DNA of 64,000 bases from Candidatus Blochmannia sp. SNP (lineage in GTDB: Bacteria; Pseudomonadota; Gammaproteobacteria; Enterobacterales; Enterobacteriaceae): contig NZ_CP144371.1 in the NCBI RefSeq assembly GCF_036549215.1, positions 434,001-498,000 of the forward strand, read 5' to 3'. A model generated the notes under the pieces. It was not told the DNA's origin. It ran no database searches and saw nothing but the letters and a program-made list of their open reading frames with translations. Positions 19,706 to 31,417 of the stretch are shown here, one piece after another. Within the stretch, counting starts at the first letter, position 1. Every line of letters begins with the position of its first letter. A program made the position numbers and the translations under genes.

Positions 19706-20106
19706 TTAGTTACTCCATATGAACTGTATATGGATTAAGCAACGTTTATGCCAGCTGTTTATATATATAATCTAAAATAATAGTATTTTTTATTCTTTAA
19801 TTAACACAACATATATAAAGATTATAAAACAGTATTTTATTATTAAAATTTGTGGTTAACATAATGTTAATAACATGATCATATTTTTTGGCATTTTCAT
19901 AATCTATCTTTAGATAATATAATAACATGCTATAAAAATCTAGTACATTAGTAAATGTGTATTGCTTAATAATAATATATATATGATATTATTATATGTC
20001 ATATATATATCGACGATATAAAAGTTGTTTAGTTGATTCTGATATTAAATTAAATAATATGTATGCATTAAAATTTTAGTCTATTGTAACACAGTAAGTA
20101 TTTAGG

Positions 20107-20143
20107 TTTATTTATATTAAAATAGTATTTTAATATAAATAAA
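20107..20143. repeat. Perfect 18-bp inverted repeat with 1-base loop
   Basis: Arms 20107-20124 and 20126-20143 pair perfectly around a single G at 20125. All pairs are A-T. It overlaps the palindrome at 20136-20169. Confidence 0.85.
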
Positions 20144-20169
20144 TTATATATGCATATATAATTTATTTA
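20136..20169. repeat. Perfect 34-bp palindrome upstream of the copper receptor
   Basis: Loop-less perfect palindrome centred on ATATGCATAT; extended by AAATAAATT/AATTTATTT arms. It could extrude as a cruciform or serve as a dimer binding site upstream of the receptor gene. Confidence 0.85.
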
Positions 20170-20343
20170 AGTATTATGATAATTAAAGTGATTTAGAGTA
20201 ATGTACTTGTATAATTAGCGATATATGTTTGAGTTAAAGTCGTTTATATTATTGAATAACCTGATATTTTATTGAAAAATGCTAATTTTTAACATGTATG
20301 TTGTAGTTGTTATATTAGTATTTTCAAAAATCATTTAATAGTT

Positions 20344-22518
20344 ATGAGTATAGATATGAAATCTAGCACATTTTTCTATAGTTTTAAAACATTGATTTGT
20401 AGAATGTTGTTTTTGATATGTTTTGATTTGATTATGATTATTTTTAATAACTCTCAAGCTAATTTAAATGATATATCTATTGGGAATAAATCTAAAGATA
20501 CTTTAATGTCAATATCTGATGATATACAAAAAAAAACTACATTATATCATCAAGTAAAAATACATAATGATATAATGACTATTATCTCATTAAAAAATTC
20601 TCCATTGATTTTTACTGCTTCTCCTGCAAGGTCGTTACAATCATTATATGTAACTGATGCAGCGGATTATTTAAAAAATATTGCAGGGTTTACTGTTATT
20701 CGTAACGGAGGAGTTAATAATGAACCAGTTTTTCGTGGGATGTTTGGGTCTCGAATACGCATTTTAATGGATAATGGTGAGATACTTGGTGCTTGTTTTT
20801 CTCATATGGATCCTATTAGTGCTTATATTTCTCCAGAAACTTTTGATATTTTAAATGTTATTAAGGGCCCACAGACAGTGCTATGGGGTCCTGTAACATC
20901 TGGAGCTACATTACAATTCGAACGATATAATCCTCGTTTTGACAAATCAAAAATTAAATTACGCAGTAATATAATGATTGGAGCAAATAATAGAGTAGAT
21001 AAAAATGTAGACAGTATTATGGGAAGTAAATATGGTTATCTTAGATTAATAGGTAATCTTTCTCAATCAGACGATTATTATGATGGCAATAAACATAGAG
21101 TACATTCTGCATGGTATAAATGGAATACTGATGCAATTTTGTCGTTAAATTTAAGCGAAGGCACACATTTAGAGATTAGTTTAGGGCAAGGTAATGGTAA
21201 TGCAAATTACGCTGTTCGATCTATGGATGGATTATGTTTTGCTAGAGAAAGTTATGGAATGAAAATAGAAATTACAGATATGATTAAAAAATTAGATAAA
21301 ATTGAGTTGCAAGCTTGGCATAATTATGTAAGCCATATTATGGCTGATACTATACCTCGTGTTACAGGATTATCTTTTAAAAAGTGTTGTGGTTTTAACA
21401 ATGATACTGAAAACAATGTTGATCGATTAATATGGGGTGCTCGGGGTATTGCAACAACTCAATGGGATAATATTAAGTGTTATAGTGGAGCAGATGTACA
21501 AGTTAATAAACATAGAGAACATGTAAAATCTAGTTTTAACTGGGAAAAAGATATTGTTTCTCAAGATATTGGTATATTTACTGAATTAATTGCGAATTCG
21601 TTGTCAAGTAAAAGATTTATTGGAGGTACTCGACTGGAATACAGTGTAGTTAATTTTAATAATTTTTCTAAATATAAACGACATAGTATTACATATCCTG
21701 CGGGATTTATACGCTATGAGGATAGTGTTAATCCATTATTATCGTATTATGTTGGTGTAGGAACAAGTTTTCGTTTTCCTGATTATTGGGAATTATTTTC
21801 TAATAGATTTAGTCGAAATATTAATAGTAGTAATGTAGAAAATATTTTAGAACTAAAACCTGAGAAGGTCGTGCAGATAGATATAGGAGCGAATCTACAA
21901 CATCTACAAATAGGTGGATGGATATCATCTTATGCTGGATATGTTAGAGATTTTATTTTATGTAGTTATTATAATGATAATATACCATATGATGGTAGTA
22001 TTAATTATACAAAAAATATTAATGCTAAGATATGCGGAACTGAAGTAGGATTAAATTATCAATTTAATGATCATTGGCGTTCTGAAAGTAATGTGTCATG
22101 GTCTTGGGGTATAAATGTAGATGATAATTGTTCTTTACCTAAAATTCCTCCATTGGAAGGCAAAGTAACATGTCAATGGATAAAGGGATGTTACAGCATC
22201 ACTGCTTTGTGGAGATTTGCATTTCCACAATTTAATAATTTATTTATTGCTTCAGCTCCTGTTACTGCTAAGAATACGTTATTGCATACGCGCACAAATT
22301 ATAATAATATTTCTTCAGGATTTGGAGTATTATCTACACATTTAGAATGGACTAGTTCTCAATTTTATAAATTTAGTATTGGTGTAGATAATTTGTTAAA
22401 TCATAATTATAGGGAATATTTTAATTTATATGTGCATAAACGGATTGGATATCCTTCCGGAACATTGATGTATGAACCAGGGCGTATTTGGTGGATGAAA
22501 TTGGGGGTGGCGCTATAA
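20344..22518 (+). CDS. oprC: TonB-dependent copper receptor, OprC family
   Basis: This 724 aa outer-membrane protein matches the OprC/NosA copper receptors throughout: a signal peptide likely cut after SQA at about 39, a plug with ADYLKNIAGFTVIRNGGVNNEPVFRG, and a 22-strand-type barrel ending in an aromatic terminal strand. The copper ligands known from Pseudomonas OprC, CxxxM in the plug and HxM in the barrel, are both present: Cys151/Met155 (LGACFSHMD) and His331/Met333 (SHIMAD). Conserved blocks SYISPETYD-like (AYISPETFD) and VIKGPQTVLWGP confirm the family. Import would need TonB-ExbBD, not in this window. The divergent Cys-rich regulator is a plausible controller. Confidence 0.93.
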   Translation: MSIDMKSSTFFYSFKTLICRMLFLICFDLIMIIFNNSQANLNDISIGNKSKDTLMSISDDIQKKTTLYHQVKIHNDIMTIISLKNSPLIFTASPARSLQSLYVTDAADYLKNIAGFTVIRNGGVNNEPVFRGMFGSRIRILMDNGEILGACFSHMDPISAYISPETFDILNVIKGPQTVLWGPVTSGATLQFERYNPRFDKSKIKLRSNIMIGANNRVDKNVDSIMGSKYGYLRLIGNLSQSDDYYDGNKHRVHSAWYKWNTDAILSLNLSEGTHLEISLGQGNGNANYAVRSMDGLCFARESYGMKIEITDMIKKLDKIELQAWHNYVSHIMADTIPRVTGLSFKKCCGFNNDTENNVDRLIWGARGIATTQWDNIKCYSGADVQVNKHREHVKSSFNWEKDIVSQDIGIFTELIANSLSSKRFIGGTRLEYSVVNFNNFSKYKRHSITYPAGFIRYEDSVNPLLSYYVGVGTSFRFPDYWELFSNRFSRNINSSNVENILELKPEKVVQIDIGANLQHLQIGGWISSYAGYVRDFILCSYYNDNIPYDGSINYTKNINAKICGTEVGLNYQFNDHWRSESNVSWSWGINVDDNCSLPKIPPLEGKVTCQWIKGCYSITALWRFAFPQFNNLFIASAPVTAKNTLLHTRTNYNNISSGFGVLSTHLEWTSSQFYKFSIGVDNLLNHNYREYFNLYVHKRIGYPSGTLMYEPGRIWWMKLGVAL

Positions 22519-22566
22519 ATTAAAATAGATAAGAAATTTAATTTATATTAATAAAGGTTAAGTGAA

Positions 22567-22599
22567 TATATATCTAAAATTATCTAATTTAGATATATA
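22567..22599. terminator. Possible bidirectional terminator between oprC and infA
   Basis: A perfect 12-base stem (22567-22578 with 22588-22599) with a 9-base loop lies between the stops of the convergent receptor gene (22518) and infA (22657). It is almost all A-T and lacks a long T-run, so it may be a weak terminator at best. Confidence 0.4.
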
Positions 22600-22656
22600 A
22601 ATTATGTTAATTAATTTTTAAATATGCATGAAAAGTGTTAATTTGTAATGTTATTA

Positions 22657-22875
22657 TTACCTGCTGCGAAAAATGATTCTTCCTTTACTCAAATCATATG
22701 GTGTAAGCTCAACAGTTACTTTATCTCCTGTTAGTATTCGAATATAATTTTTTCTTATTTTTCCAGAAATATGCGCTATAATAACGTGTCCGTTTTCTAG
22801 TTTTACACGAAACATTGTATTAGGTAAAGTATCCAATACGACACCATGCATTTCGAAATTATCCTCTTTTGTCAT
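22657..22875 (-). CDS. infA: InfA, translation initiation factor IF-1
   Basis: IF-1 binds the ribosomal A site during initiation. The 72 aa length equals E. coli. The OB-fold sequence is conserved ([23 protein letters not shown], ending KGRIIFRSR). It lies downstream of trxB on the same strand; in E. coli aat and cydCD lie between them. Confidence 0.98.
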   Translation of the reverse strand: MTKEDNFEMHGVVLDTLPNTMFRVKLENGHVIIAHISGKIRKNYIRILTGDKVTVELTPYDLSKGRIIFRSR

Positions 22876-23224
22876 TAGATTCTCTGCTAAATTAAATGAT
22901 AATTTGAAATTTTATCACAAGATATCGGCTAATCAAAGTAGTATGCGGTGATTAATAATTTAGTTCTAAAAAATTTATAAAAATAGTTGTTTTTATTATT
23001 ATGTATTTTCTTTGATCATGTCATTATTGCTGTGATTATGCTATTATAACGACACTATTTTAGTGATATATAAATATACAGTAGAATTTGTATTAGTATG
23101 AATTTTTGCTTTTTTATTTATGTACTACTTGTATGAAAATTTAGTGTGAATAAACTTATATATGTGGTTGTGTGATGATTCTTATTTATTATGGTTTTTA
23201 AGAATTATAAAAAGTTGATACTAA
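22876..23224. other. Spacer in the aat-cydCD slot
   Basis: These 349 bases between trxB and infA hold no recognised gene. In E. coli aat, cydC and cydD occupy this place. The region is A/T-rich and shows no clear structure. Confidence 0.6.
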
Positions 23225-24707
<1,483 letters not shown>

Positions 24708-27086
24708 GTGATTAATTTTATATTCATTAGTATAAGTATAATTTTATTATACTTAATTATCATATTAATTAGTTTCGATCCGGCAGACCCTGGATGGTTA
24801 CAGATTAAGTGGCATGGACCAATACATAATCTTGGAGGTATATTAGGGGCAAAACTTTCTGATTTTTTGTTTTTTGTTTTTGGTGTTCCAGCTTATATAA
24901 TTCCATTTTTTATATTGTTTTATATTTTCAAGGTTTATGCACAGGGAAATTGTAATACAATTTTTGAGTTTTTTTTTAAATTAATAGGAATATTAATATT
25001 ATTATTTGTGTGTTGTGGATTAACTCATTTAATTATTGATGATCTTTTTTATTTTTCTTCTGGAGGTATAATAGGAAGTATATTATGTGATTTTATTTTA
25101 TCTTACGAAAAAATAACTTATCATATTAGTTTTATTTTGCTTTTTTTGATCGTAATTATTGATCTTATAGTTTTTTTTAATCGATTTTTTAATATGATTG
25201 TAAAAACTATTAAAAATCAATTATCTTTTTTTGTAGCTTATTTAAGAGTATTGGTTTTTTATGATGAAAAATTTAGACATAAACTTAATTATCGACAATC
25301 TTGTGTTAACAAGCGCGTATATCCATCAGTTTTTTCTATACAAGAATCTAATTTCTTTAAAAAAAAATTGGTAAATAATTTATTAAATATACATATCATT
25401 CCTAACGTATCTGAAAATATTAATAGATCTACTAAACAGTTTAATCCTATTATAAAAAATAATTTTTTCAAAAAACAATATATTGTACTGATGAAAATAT
25501 TTATAAAAATTTTTAATTTTATTGAGAATCTGTTATCTTGCTCTAAATTATGTATAAATAAAGCAAAGTGCAAGTACTATATAAAAAAATATATGAATAG
25601 TGTTTTTTTTGCGCGAGAAAGTTGTTCTGTAAGAATTAATAAATATAATAAGAAGGTTTTTAATAATTTTAAAATGTGTTGTATTGAAGAAAAAGGAGAA
25701 AAAAGTAGCGTTGTATTGGTACAAGATTTGGGTGTGGCACGTGTTGATATAAAAAATAATCAGAATATAAAACCACCTATGTTTATTAATAAAGACACAA
25801 TGCGACGTGTACCTTTACTTAAGCATACAAGGGCTCCAATGGCACAGAGAAAGTCTTGTTATAATAAGAAAGTTTTTATGTTACCGGATATAAATTTATT
25901 AACTATATCTAAATCAAAAAAAAATACGAACTTATTGGAATTAAAAAAAATTTCTCAGTTACTGGAATCCAAATTAGCAGAATATCATATTACAGCAAAT
26001 GTAGCTAATATTATTCCTGGTCCAGTAATTACTCGATTTGAATTAAATTTATCACCAGGTATAAAATCTTCAAGAATTACTAATTTGTCACGTGATTTAG
26101 CACGTGTTTTATATACAGCTTCTGTTAGGGTGGTAGAGGTAATTCCTGGTACCCCATATGTAGGATTAGAAATCCCTAATAAAAAGCGTAGTATAGTATA
26201 TCTAGGCGATATAATAAGTTCAGAGCAATTTAGGAATACTAACACTCCATTACCGTTAGTTTTGGGTAAAGATATATCTGGACATCCTCTGATTGTAGAT
26301 TTGAAATCTATGCCCCATTTATTAGTTGCTGGAACTACTGGATCAGGTAAGTCTGTAGGAATTAATGCCATGATTGTTAGTATTTTATATAAGGCAACGC
26401 CAGAAGAAGTATGTTTTATTATGATTGATCCTAAAATTTTAGAATTATCAATATATTCAGGTATTCCTCATCTGTTAAAGCAAGTTATTACTGATATGAA
26501 AGAAGTTTATGAAGCGTTACAATGGTGTATAAAAGAAATGGAGCGCCGTTATAAGCTGATGGCTATGCTTGGAGTACGGAATTTGGAAAATTATAATAAA
26601 TGTATAGAGCAGTTTTATTCTAAAAAATATATGAAACATGATACTGCAAGCAAATTTATTAATGATAAAACAGTAACTTTTTCTGATATTTTAGAAAAAT
26701 TGCCTTATATTGTAGTTATTGTAGATGAATTTTCAGATTTGATAGTAACAACAAAAAAAGTAGAAGAGTTAGTAATTCGTTTAACACAAAAAGCTCGTGC
26801 TGCTGGAATTCATGTAATATTGGCAACACAAAGGCCGTCAGTAGATGTGATTACTGGATTAATTAAAGCAAATATTCCAGCACGTATAGCTTTTACTGTA
26901 TCAAGCAAAATAGATTCTCATACTATTCTTGGTCAATCTGGATCAGAATCATTATTAGGTATGGGTGATATGTTGTATTTAGGACCTAATTCCTCTGTAC
27001 CTACCCGAGTGCATGGTGCATTTATAGAAGATCAAGAAATATATGCGGTAGCTAATTTTTGGAAAAGCCAGACGGCTAATTTATAA
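24708..27086 (+). CDS. ftsK: FtsK, DNA translocase, shortened and without gamma domain
   Basis: FtsK links division to chromosome segregation. The 792 aa form (E. coli 1329) starts at GTG 24708. Membrane helices fill about residues 1-165; a basic, Asn/Lys-rich linker of about 220 residues replaces the long Pro/Gln linker; the alpha-beta motor follows, with Walker A GTTGSGKS (542-549), Walker B IVVIVDEF (about 668-675) and the block ATQRPSVDVITGLIKANIPARIAF. It ends just after VHGAFIEDQEIYAVANFW, so the C-terminal gamma winged helix, which reads KOPS and activates XerD, is missing. No gamma remnant is seen downstream. Confidence 0.95.
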   Translation: MINFIFISISIILLYLIIILISFDPADPGWLQIKWHGPIHNLGGILGAKLSDFLFFVFGVPAYIIPFFILFYIFKVYAQGNCNTIFEFFFKLIGILILLFVCCGLTHLIIDDLFYFSSGGIIGSILCDFILSYEKITYHISFILLFLIVIIDLIVFFNRFFNMIVKTIKNQLSFFVAYLRVLVFYDEKFRHKLNYRQSCVNKRVYPSVFSIQESNFFKKKLVNNLLNIHIIPNVSENINRSTKQFNPIIKNNFFKKQYIVLMKIFIKIFNFIENLLSCSKLCINKAKCKYYIKKYMNSVFFARESCSVRINKYNKKVFNNFKMCCIEEKGEKSSVVLVQDLGVARVDIKNNQNIKPPMFINKDTMRRVPLLKHTRAPMAQRKSCYNKKVFMLPDINLLTISKSKKNTNLLELKKISQLLESKLAEYHITANVANIIPGPVITRFELNLSPGIKSSRITNLSRDLARVLYTASVRVVEVIPGTPYVGLEIPNKKRSIVYLGDIISSEQFRNTNTPLPLVLGKDISGHPLIVDLKSMPHLLVAGTTGSGKSVGINAMIVSILYKATPEEVCFIMIDPKILELSIYSGIPHLLKQVITDMKEVYEALQWCIKEMERRYKLMAMLGVRNLENYNKCIEQFYSKKYMKHDTASKFINDKTVTFSDILEKLPYIVVIVDEFSDLIVTTKKVEELVIRLTQKARAAGIHVILATQRPSVDVITGLIKANIPARIAFTVSSKIDSHTILGQSGSESLLGMGDMLYLGPNSSVPTRVHGAFIEDQEIYAVANFWKSQTANL

Positions 27087-27228
27087 TTTTGGATATACTA
27101 ATAAAAGACCATGTTTTACGCGTTCAGAATTGTTATATGAGTGTATGTAAACATATACATGTTGTCGTTGTTATTATAGCTGTAATATACGTAGTGTATA
27201 TTAATCATGGATATATGTTTAATTAAAT

Positions 27229-27846
27229 ATGATTAATCAAGTAATATATGCCATTTTTTTAAGTATTGCTGTAATTATTTCAGCAATAGCTGACGATACA
27301 TCTGTTATTACATTGAGAAATCGTCTGAAAAAAATAAATGATTTTTATGCACGGTTTACTCAAAAAGTTATTAATGCTAACAACGACATATTATTGGAGA
27401 GTCACGGAGAACTGTGGGTAAAACGCCCTAACTTATTTAATTGGCATATGATATTTCCTGAAGAAAATTTTTTAATTTCTGATGGAAAAACACTTTGGTT
27501 TTATATCCCTTTTATTAAACAAGTTACTGCGTTTTGGTTACAGAATTTTTCTAATAATATTTTTTTTATGTTATTTTCTGATAACAACATGTGTAAATGG
27601 GATAATTATAATGTAATTCAGAAAGGAGATTTTTTTTGTTTGATACCAATGCGTGATAATTGTGGTTTACAAGAATATAGAGTTACAATAACTGACAGTG
27701 GCGCAATTAAGCAGTTTAGTGTTTGTGAAAAAAAAGACCAATATGTAGATTATCATTTATTAGATCAAAATAATAACGCAATTGATATAAGAAAATTTTA
27801 TTTTGATTTTTCTGAAGATATTCAATTAGACGATCAAAGAGAATAA
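27229..27846 (+). CDS. lolA: LolA, periplasmic lipoprotein carrier
   Basis: LolA carries lipoproteins from LolCDE across the periplasm to LolB. The 205 aa chain (E. coli 203) has a signal peptide with likely cleavage after ISAIA (about 21), then the conserved segments DFYARFTQKV, GELWVKRPNLFNW, and ISDGKTLWFYIPFIKQVTA. It follows ftsK as in E. coli. rarA, normally next, is missing. LolB is not in the window. Confidence 0.95.
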   Translation: MINQVIYAIFLSIAVIISAIADDTSVITLRNRLKKINDFYARFTQKVINANNDILLESHGELWVKRPNLFNWHMIFPEENFLISDGKTLWFYIPFIKQVTAFWLQNFSNNIFFMLFSDNNMCKWDNYNVIQKGDFFCLIPMRDNCGLQEYRVTITDSGAIKQFSVCEKKDQYVDYHLLDQNNNAIDIRKFYFDFSEDIQLDDQRE

Positions 27847-28615
27847 TATATATTAATTAATAGATTCATATTTTGTTTAATAATTAAAAAATTGTTATCT
27901 TCCATATAAAGATTGAAAGCATATATGATACGTATAAGTAAAATATTATTGTTAAGTTAACAAAAATTTGGTGTGTCTTATTTTATATGTAAGAAGCTTA
28001 TTTCAATCGAATTTGTTGCTTACTTTTAGTAACCAGTTAAATACTATCACTTTATAATAAAAAATTATATAAGATTTATGATCTAGCACATTTGTAATAA
28101 TGGAGTGTGTTTGGATATTATATTTATATACACAAGGTTTTAAATGAAATATTATTTGAGTGTAGTCACGCACACATATTTAATATCGTCGATGGTTATA
28201 TAAGTGTGTTACTTAATGTAATGGTGTAAAAGTTTAAAATATTGATGGATTTATTATTTAATTGATATGTAATAAAACCATTTGTATTATTTATAAATAA
28301 AAACGTATCGCTTTATATTTAATTTACGTGTGTATTTAAAAAATTTAATTATTTAATCTAAATTAAATATAGTTTTATGTTGATTGGAAAATTTTATATT
28401 GTTCTTATAAAAAAGGATATTTTTTGAGTAAATAATACTAATTGTTAGTATGGTGTATAGTGTGTATATAAAAAAATTAATAAATAAATTATTTTTATTA
28501 AGAATAGTGTTGCTTTATATAAATAGAGTAAATAAGTGAGCAATTTTTATGTAGCAACTAAAAATAAACTATTAGATATTTTCATATCCGATGAAATAGA
28601 TAATGTAGGTTAAAT
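27847..28615. other. Spacer in the rarA slot
   Basis: These 769 bases between lolA and serS hold no gene I can support. E. coli has rarA (about 1.3 kb) here. Six-frame reading shows only short A/T-rich frames and no AAA-ATPase motif. serS has a ribosome site (GTAGG) just before its ATG. Confidence 0.6.
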
Positions 28616-29902
28616 ATGCTAGATCCCAATTTATTGCGTAGTAATCTTGATTTAGTTATTAAAAAACTTGCTCGCAGAAAATTTATATTTAATACCGATA
28701 AATTTCGTCAGCAAGAGAGTTTACGTAAAATTTTACAGAAAAAAACTGAAAGTTTACAGACTGAACGTAAAATTAAGGCTAAAATTATAGGAATAGCCAA
28801 GATGCGTGGGGATAATGTAGAATTTTTATGTCAAGAAGCATATGTATTAGGAAAAAAATTAACTTCACTTAAACTAGAAAGTAAAAAATTACAAAAAATC
28901 ATTAGACAGTATGAATTGTCTTTACCAAATATCCCAGACGATCAAGTACCTTATGGATTTAGTGATCAGGATAATTTAGAAATAATGCGTTGGGGAGAGC
29001 TAGGTCAATATAATTTCCCATTACAGGATCATACGGAACTGGGTGTGTCGACTAGTGGTTTAAGTTTTTCTGACGCAACGAAGTTAACTGGGTCTCGTTT
29101 TGTTGTAATGAAAGGACAAATAGCACATTTGCACCGTGCTTTATCTCAATTTATGATAGATTTACATACCAAAACCCATGGATATGAAGAATATTATTTG
29201 CCATATTTAGTAAATGAAATGTCTTTATATGGTTCAGGCCAATTACCAAAATTTTATGAAGATTTATTTCATATTAAGTACTTAGGATCTGATACTAATC
29301 CTTATACATTAATACCTACTGCTGAAGTACCGTTAATAAATTTAGTTCGTGACGTAATTCTTGATGAAAAGGAATTACCAATTAAGATGATCGCTCATAC
29401 TCCATGTTTTCGTTCTGAAGCTGGATCATATGGCCATAATACTCGTGGGTTGATTAGAATGCATCAATTTGACAAAGTTGAACTAGTACAAATAGTTCAT
29501 CCAGATAAGTCTATGCAGACACTAGAAGAAATAACTGGTCATGCAGAACAAGTCTTACAATTACTTAAGTTACCATATAGAAAAATGTTATTATGTACGG
29601 GGAATATTGGATTTTCTTCTTGTAAAACATATGATTTGGAAGTATGGCTTCCAGCATGTAATACTTATTGCGAGATTTCTTCTTGTTCGAATGTTGGAGA
29701 TTTTCAAGCACGTCGTATAAGAGCACGCTATCGGGGCAAGCATCATAGAAAAACAAAATTTTTGCACACTTTAAATGCTTCTGGAGTAGCAGTAGGTAGG
29801 GCGTTGGCGGCAGTTCTTGAAAATTATCAATTAGAAGATGGGCGTATAGCGATTCCCACAGTATTGTATCCGTATATGGGGGGAGCAACACATATTAATT
29901 AA
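28616..29902 (+). CDS. serS: SerS, seryl-tRNA synthetase
   Basis: SerS charges tRNA-Ser. The 428 aa chain (E. coli 430) begins [10 protein letters not shown] with the two-helix coiled-coil arm over about residues 30-110, then the class II core: motif 2 in [21 protein letters not shown] and motif 3 near the C-terminus ([16 protein letters not shown]), with the TAEVPLIN block for serine. The start at 28616 is fixed by homology. Confidence 0.98.
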   Translation: MLDPNLLRSNLDLVIKKLARRKFIFNTDKFRQQESLRKILQKKTESLQTERKIKAKIIGIAKMRGDNVEFLCQEAYVLGKKLTSLKLESKKLQKIIRQYELSLPNIPDDQVPYGFSDQDNLEIMRWGELGQYNFPLQDHTELGVSTSGLSFSDATKLTGSRFVVMKGQIAHLHRALSQFMIDLHTKTHGYEEYYLPYLVNEMSLYGSGQLPKFYEDLFHIKYLGSDTNPYTLIPTAEVPLINLVRDVILDEKELPIKMIAHTPCFRSEAGSYGHNTRGLIRMHQFDKVELVQIVHPDKSMQTLEEITGHAEQVLQLLKLPYRKMLLCTGNIGFSSCKTYDLEVWLPACNTYCEISSCSNVGDFQARRIRARYRGKHHRKTKFLHTLNASGVAVGRALAAVLENYQLEDGRIAIPTVLYPYMGGATHIN

Positions 29903-30191
29903 TGGGCTCTTGCTTTATGTGTAAAACTATTTTTATTCCAAAAAATTTTATATTTGTTATTTTTTATTAAACTTTGAGAAGTTATATGTATATATTATTA
30001 TTTATTATTAATAAATGGGTGATGTAGATTTAATAGTAATTAAATATATGTATTATGTTTTTATGTTGTTTCATATATATAAAGTGTAATTAACTGTTTG
30101 TGATGGAAATATTTTTAATATTGTTTGTTATGATAGTTTATCGAAAAAGATATTATTTTGTTAATTTAAGTGTTTATGATAATTCAATTAT

Positions 30192-31280
30192 ATGAATAAG
30201 ATATTTAATTTCAGTGCAGGTCCATCAATGTTGCCAAAACAAGTCTTAAGACAAATTAAAAAGGAATTATATAATTGGGAGAATATGGGTGTATCTGTGA
30301 TGGAAATAAGTCATCGTAGCAAAGAATTTTTACAATTAATGCAAAACGCAAAACAAGACATACGTGACCTTCTCGATATTCCAGAAAATTATGAAGTTCT
30401 GTTTTGCCATGGTGGAGCTAGGGCACAATTTTCAGCAATTCCTATGAATTTATTAAAAACATCTTCAGAAAATGTTGATTATATAAACACTGGGTATTGG
30501 GCATACAGTGCAGCGATAGAAGCAAAAAAATATTGTGATCCACGTATAATTGATGTGACTAACAAAAAAAATGGATTGAATAATATTCAGCCTATATCTA
30601 AATGGGATGTTTCCACAAATAGCATTTATATACATTATTGTCCTAACGAAACTATTGATGGCATAGCTATACACGAAACTCCAAATTTTTCTGATAAAAT
30701 AGTAATAGCAGATTGTTCTTCAATTTTATTATCACGTCCACTTAATATAAGCCGTTTTGGTATAGTTTATGCTGCTGCTCAAAAGAATATTGGTATAGCC
30801 GGTCTGACAGTAGTTATTATTAGAAAAGATTTATTGCAAATCCCTCATCGAGAAATTCCTTCTATTTTAAATTATAGAATTTTAGTTGATAACTATTCAA
30901 TGTTTAACACACCTGTGACTATGTCTTGGTATATTGCTGGTTTAATATTTAAATGGTTAAAAAAACAAGGAGGACTAGAAAAAATCAATAAACGTAATCA
31001 AGAAAAATCTGATTTTTTATATAATGCTATTGATTCTAGTAATTTTTATTATAATAATGTTGATTTGTCTAATCGTTCCTGTATGAATGTTCCCTTTTTT
31101 TTAAATAATAATAAATTAGATAATATTTTTTTAAAAGAGTCAATATGTTTTGGGTTACTTGGATTACAAGGACACAGAATAGTTGGAGGCATGAGAGCAT
31201 CATTATATAACGCCATGACATTAGAAGGTGTACAAAAATTAGTTGAGTTTATGAAATTATTTTCTGAAAAATATAGTTGA
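30192..31280 (+). CDS. serC: SerC, phosphoserine aminotransferase
   Basis: SerC makes phosphoserine (and, in pyridoxine synthesis, phosphohydroxythreonine). It has 362 aa, the same as E. coli. The N-terminal [10 protein letters not shown], the substrate block SHRSKEF, the PLP lysine in AAAQKNIG and the C-terminal [11 protein letters not shown] are all present. serC and aroA lie in the E. coli order, separated by 137 bases. It feeds serine, and so serS. Confidence 0.97.
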   Translation: MNKIFNFSAGPSMLPKQVLRQIKKELYNWENMGVSVMEISHRSKEFLQLMQNAKQDIRDLLDIPENYEVLFCHGGARAQFSAIPMNLLKTSSENVDYINTGYWAYSAAIEAKKYCDPRIIDVTNKKNGLNNIQPISKWDVSTNSIYIHYCPNETIDGIAIHETPNFSDKIVIADCSSILLSRPLNISRFGIVYAAAQKNIGIAGLTVVIIRKDLLQIPHREIPSILNYRILVDNYSMFNTPVTMSWYIAGLIFKWLKKQGGLEKINKRNQEKSDFLYNAIDSSNFYYNNVDLSNRSCMNVPFFLNNNKLDNIFLKESICFGLLGLQGHRIVGGMRASLYNAMTLEGVQKLVEFMKLFSEKYS

Positions 31281-31417
31281 ATTAGATCTACAGAGATGAA
31301 TTTATATAAATGCATTATGTGTTCAATATAATCAGTGTGTATACTTGTTATCAAATAATAAATAAGTTATTAATTTTTTATTAATTAAATCTAATTTTGT
31401 ATAAAAGTTGGTGAAAT

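Larger units (their letters stand above)
19706..20343. promoter_or_regulatory. Divergent control region between regulator and copper receptor genes
   Basis: These 638 bases must hold the promoters of both divergent genes. Two overlapping perfect inverted repeats are its main features: an 18-base stem with a single-base loop at 20107-20143, and a 34-base loop-less palindrome at 20136-20169, about 175 bases before the receptor start. They share bases 20136-20143, so the two structures exclude each other. Nothing identifies them as operators, but their position suits control of the receptor. Confidence 0.5.

Noticed and set aside
25985..26371. 128-codon minus-strand frame inside ftsK
   Set aside because: Antisense shadow of the conserved motor domain; the ftsK frame is clearly the real one.
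29565..29891. 108-codon minus-strand frame inside serS
   Set aside because: Antisense to the catalytic core of SerS; no independent support.
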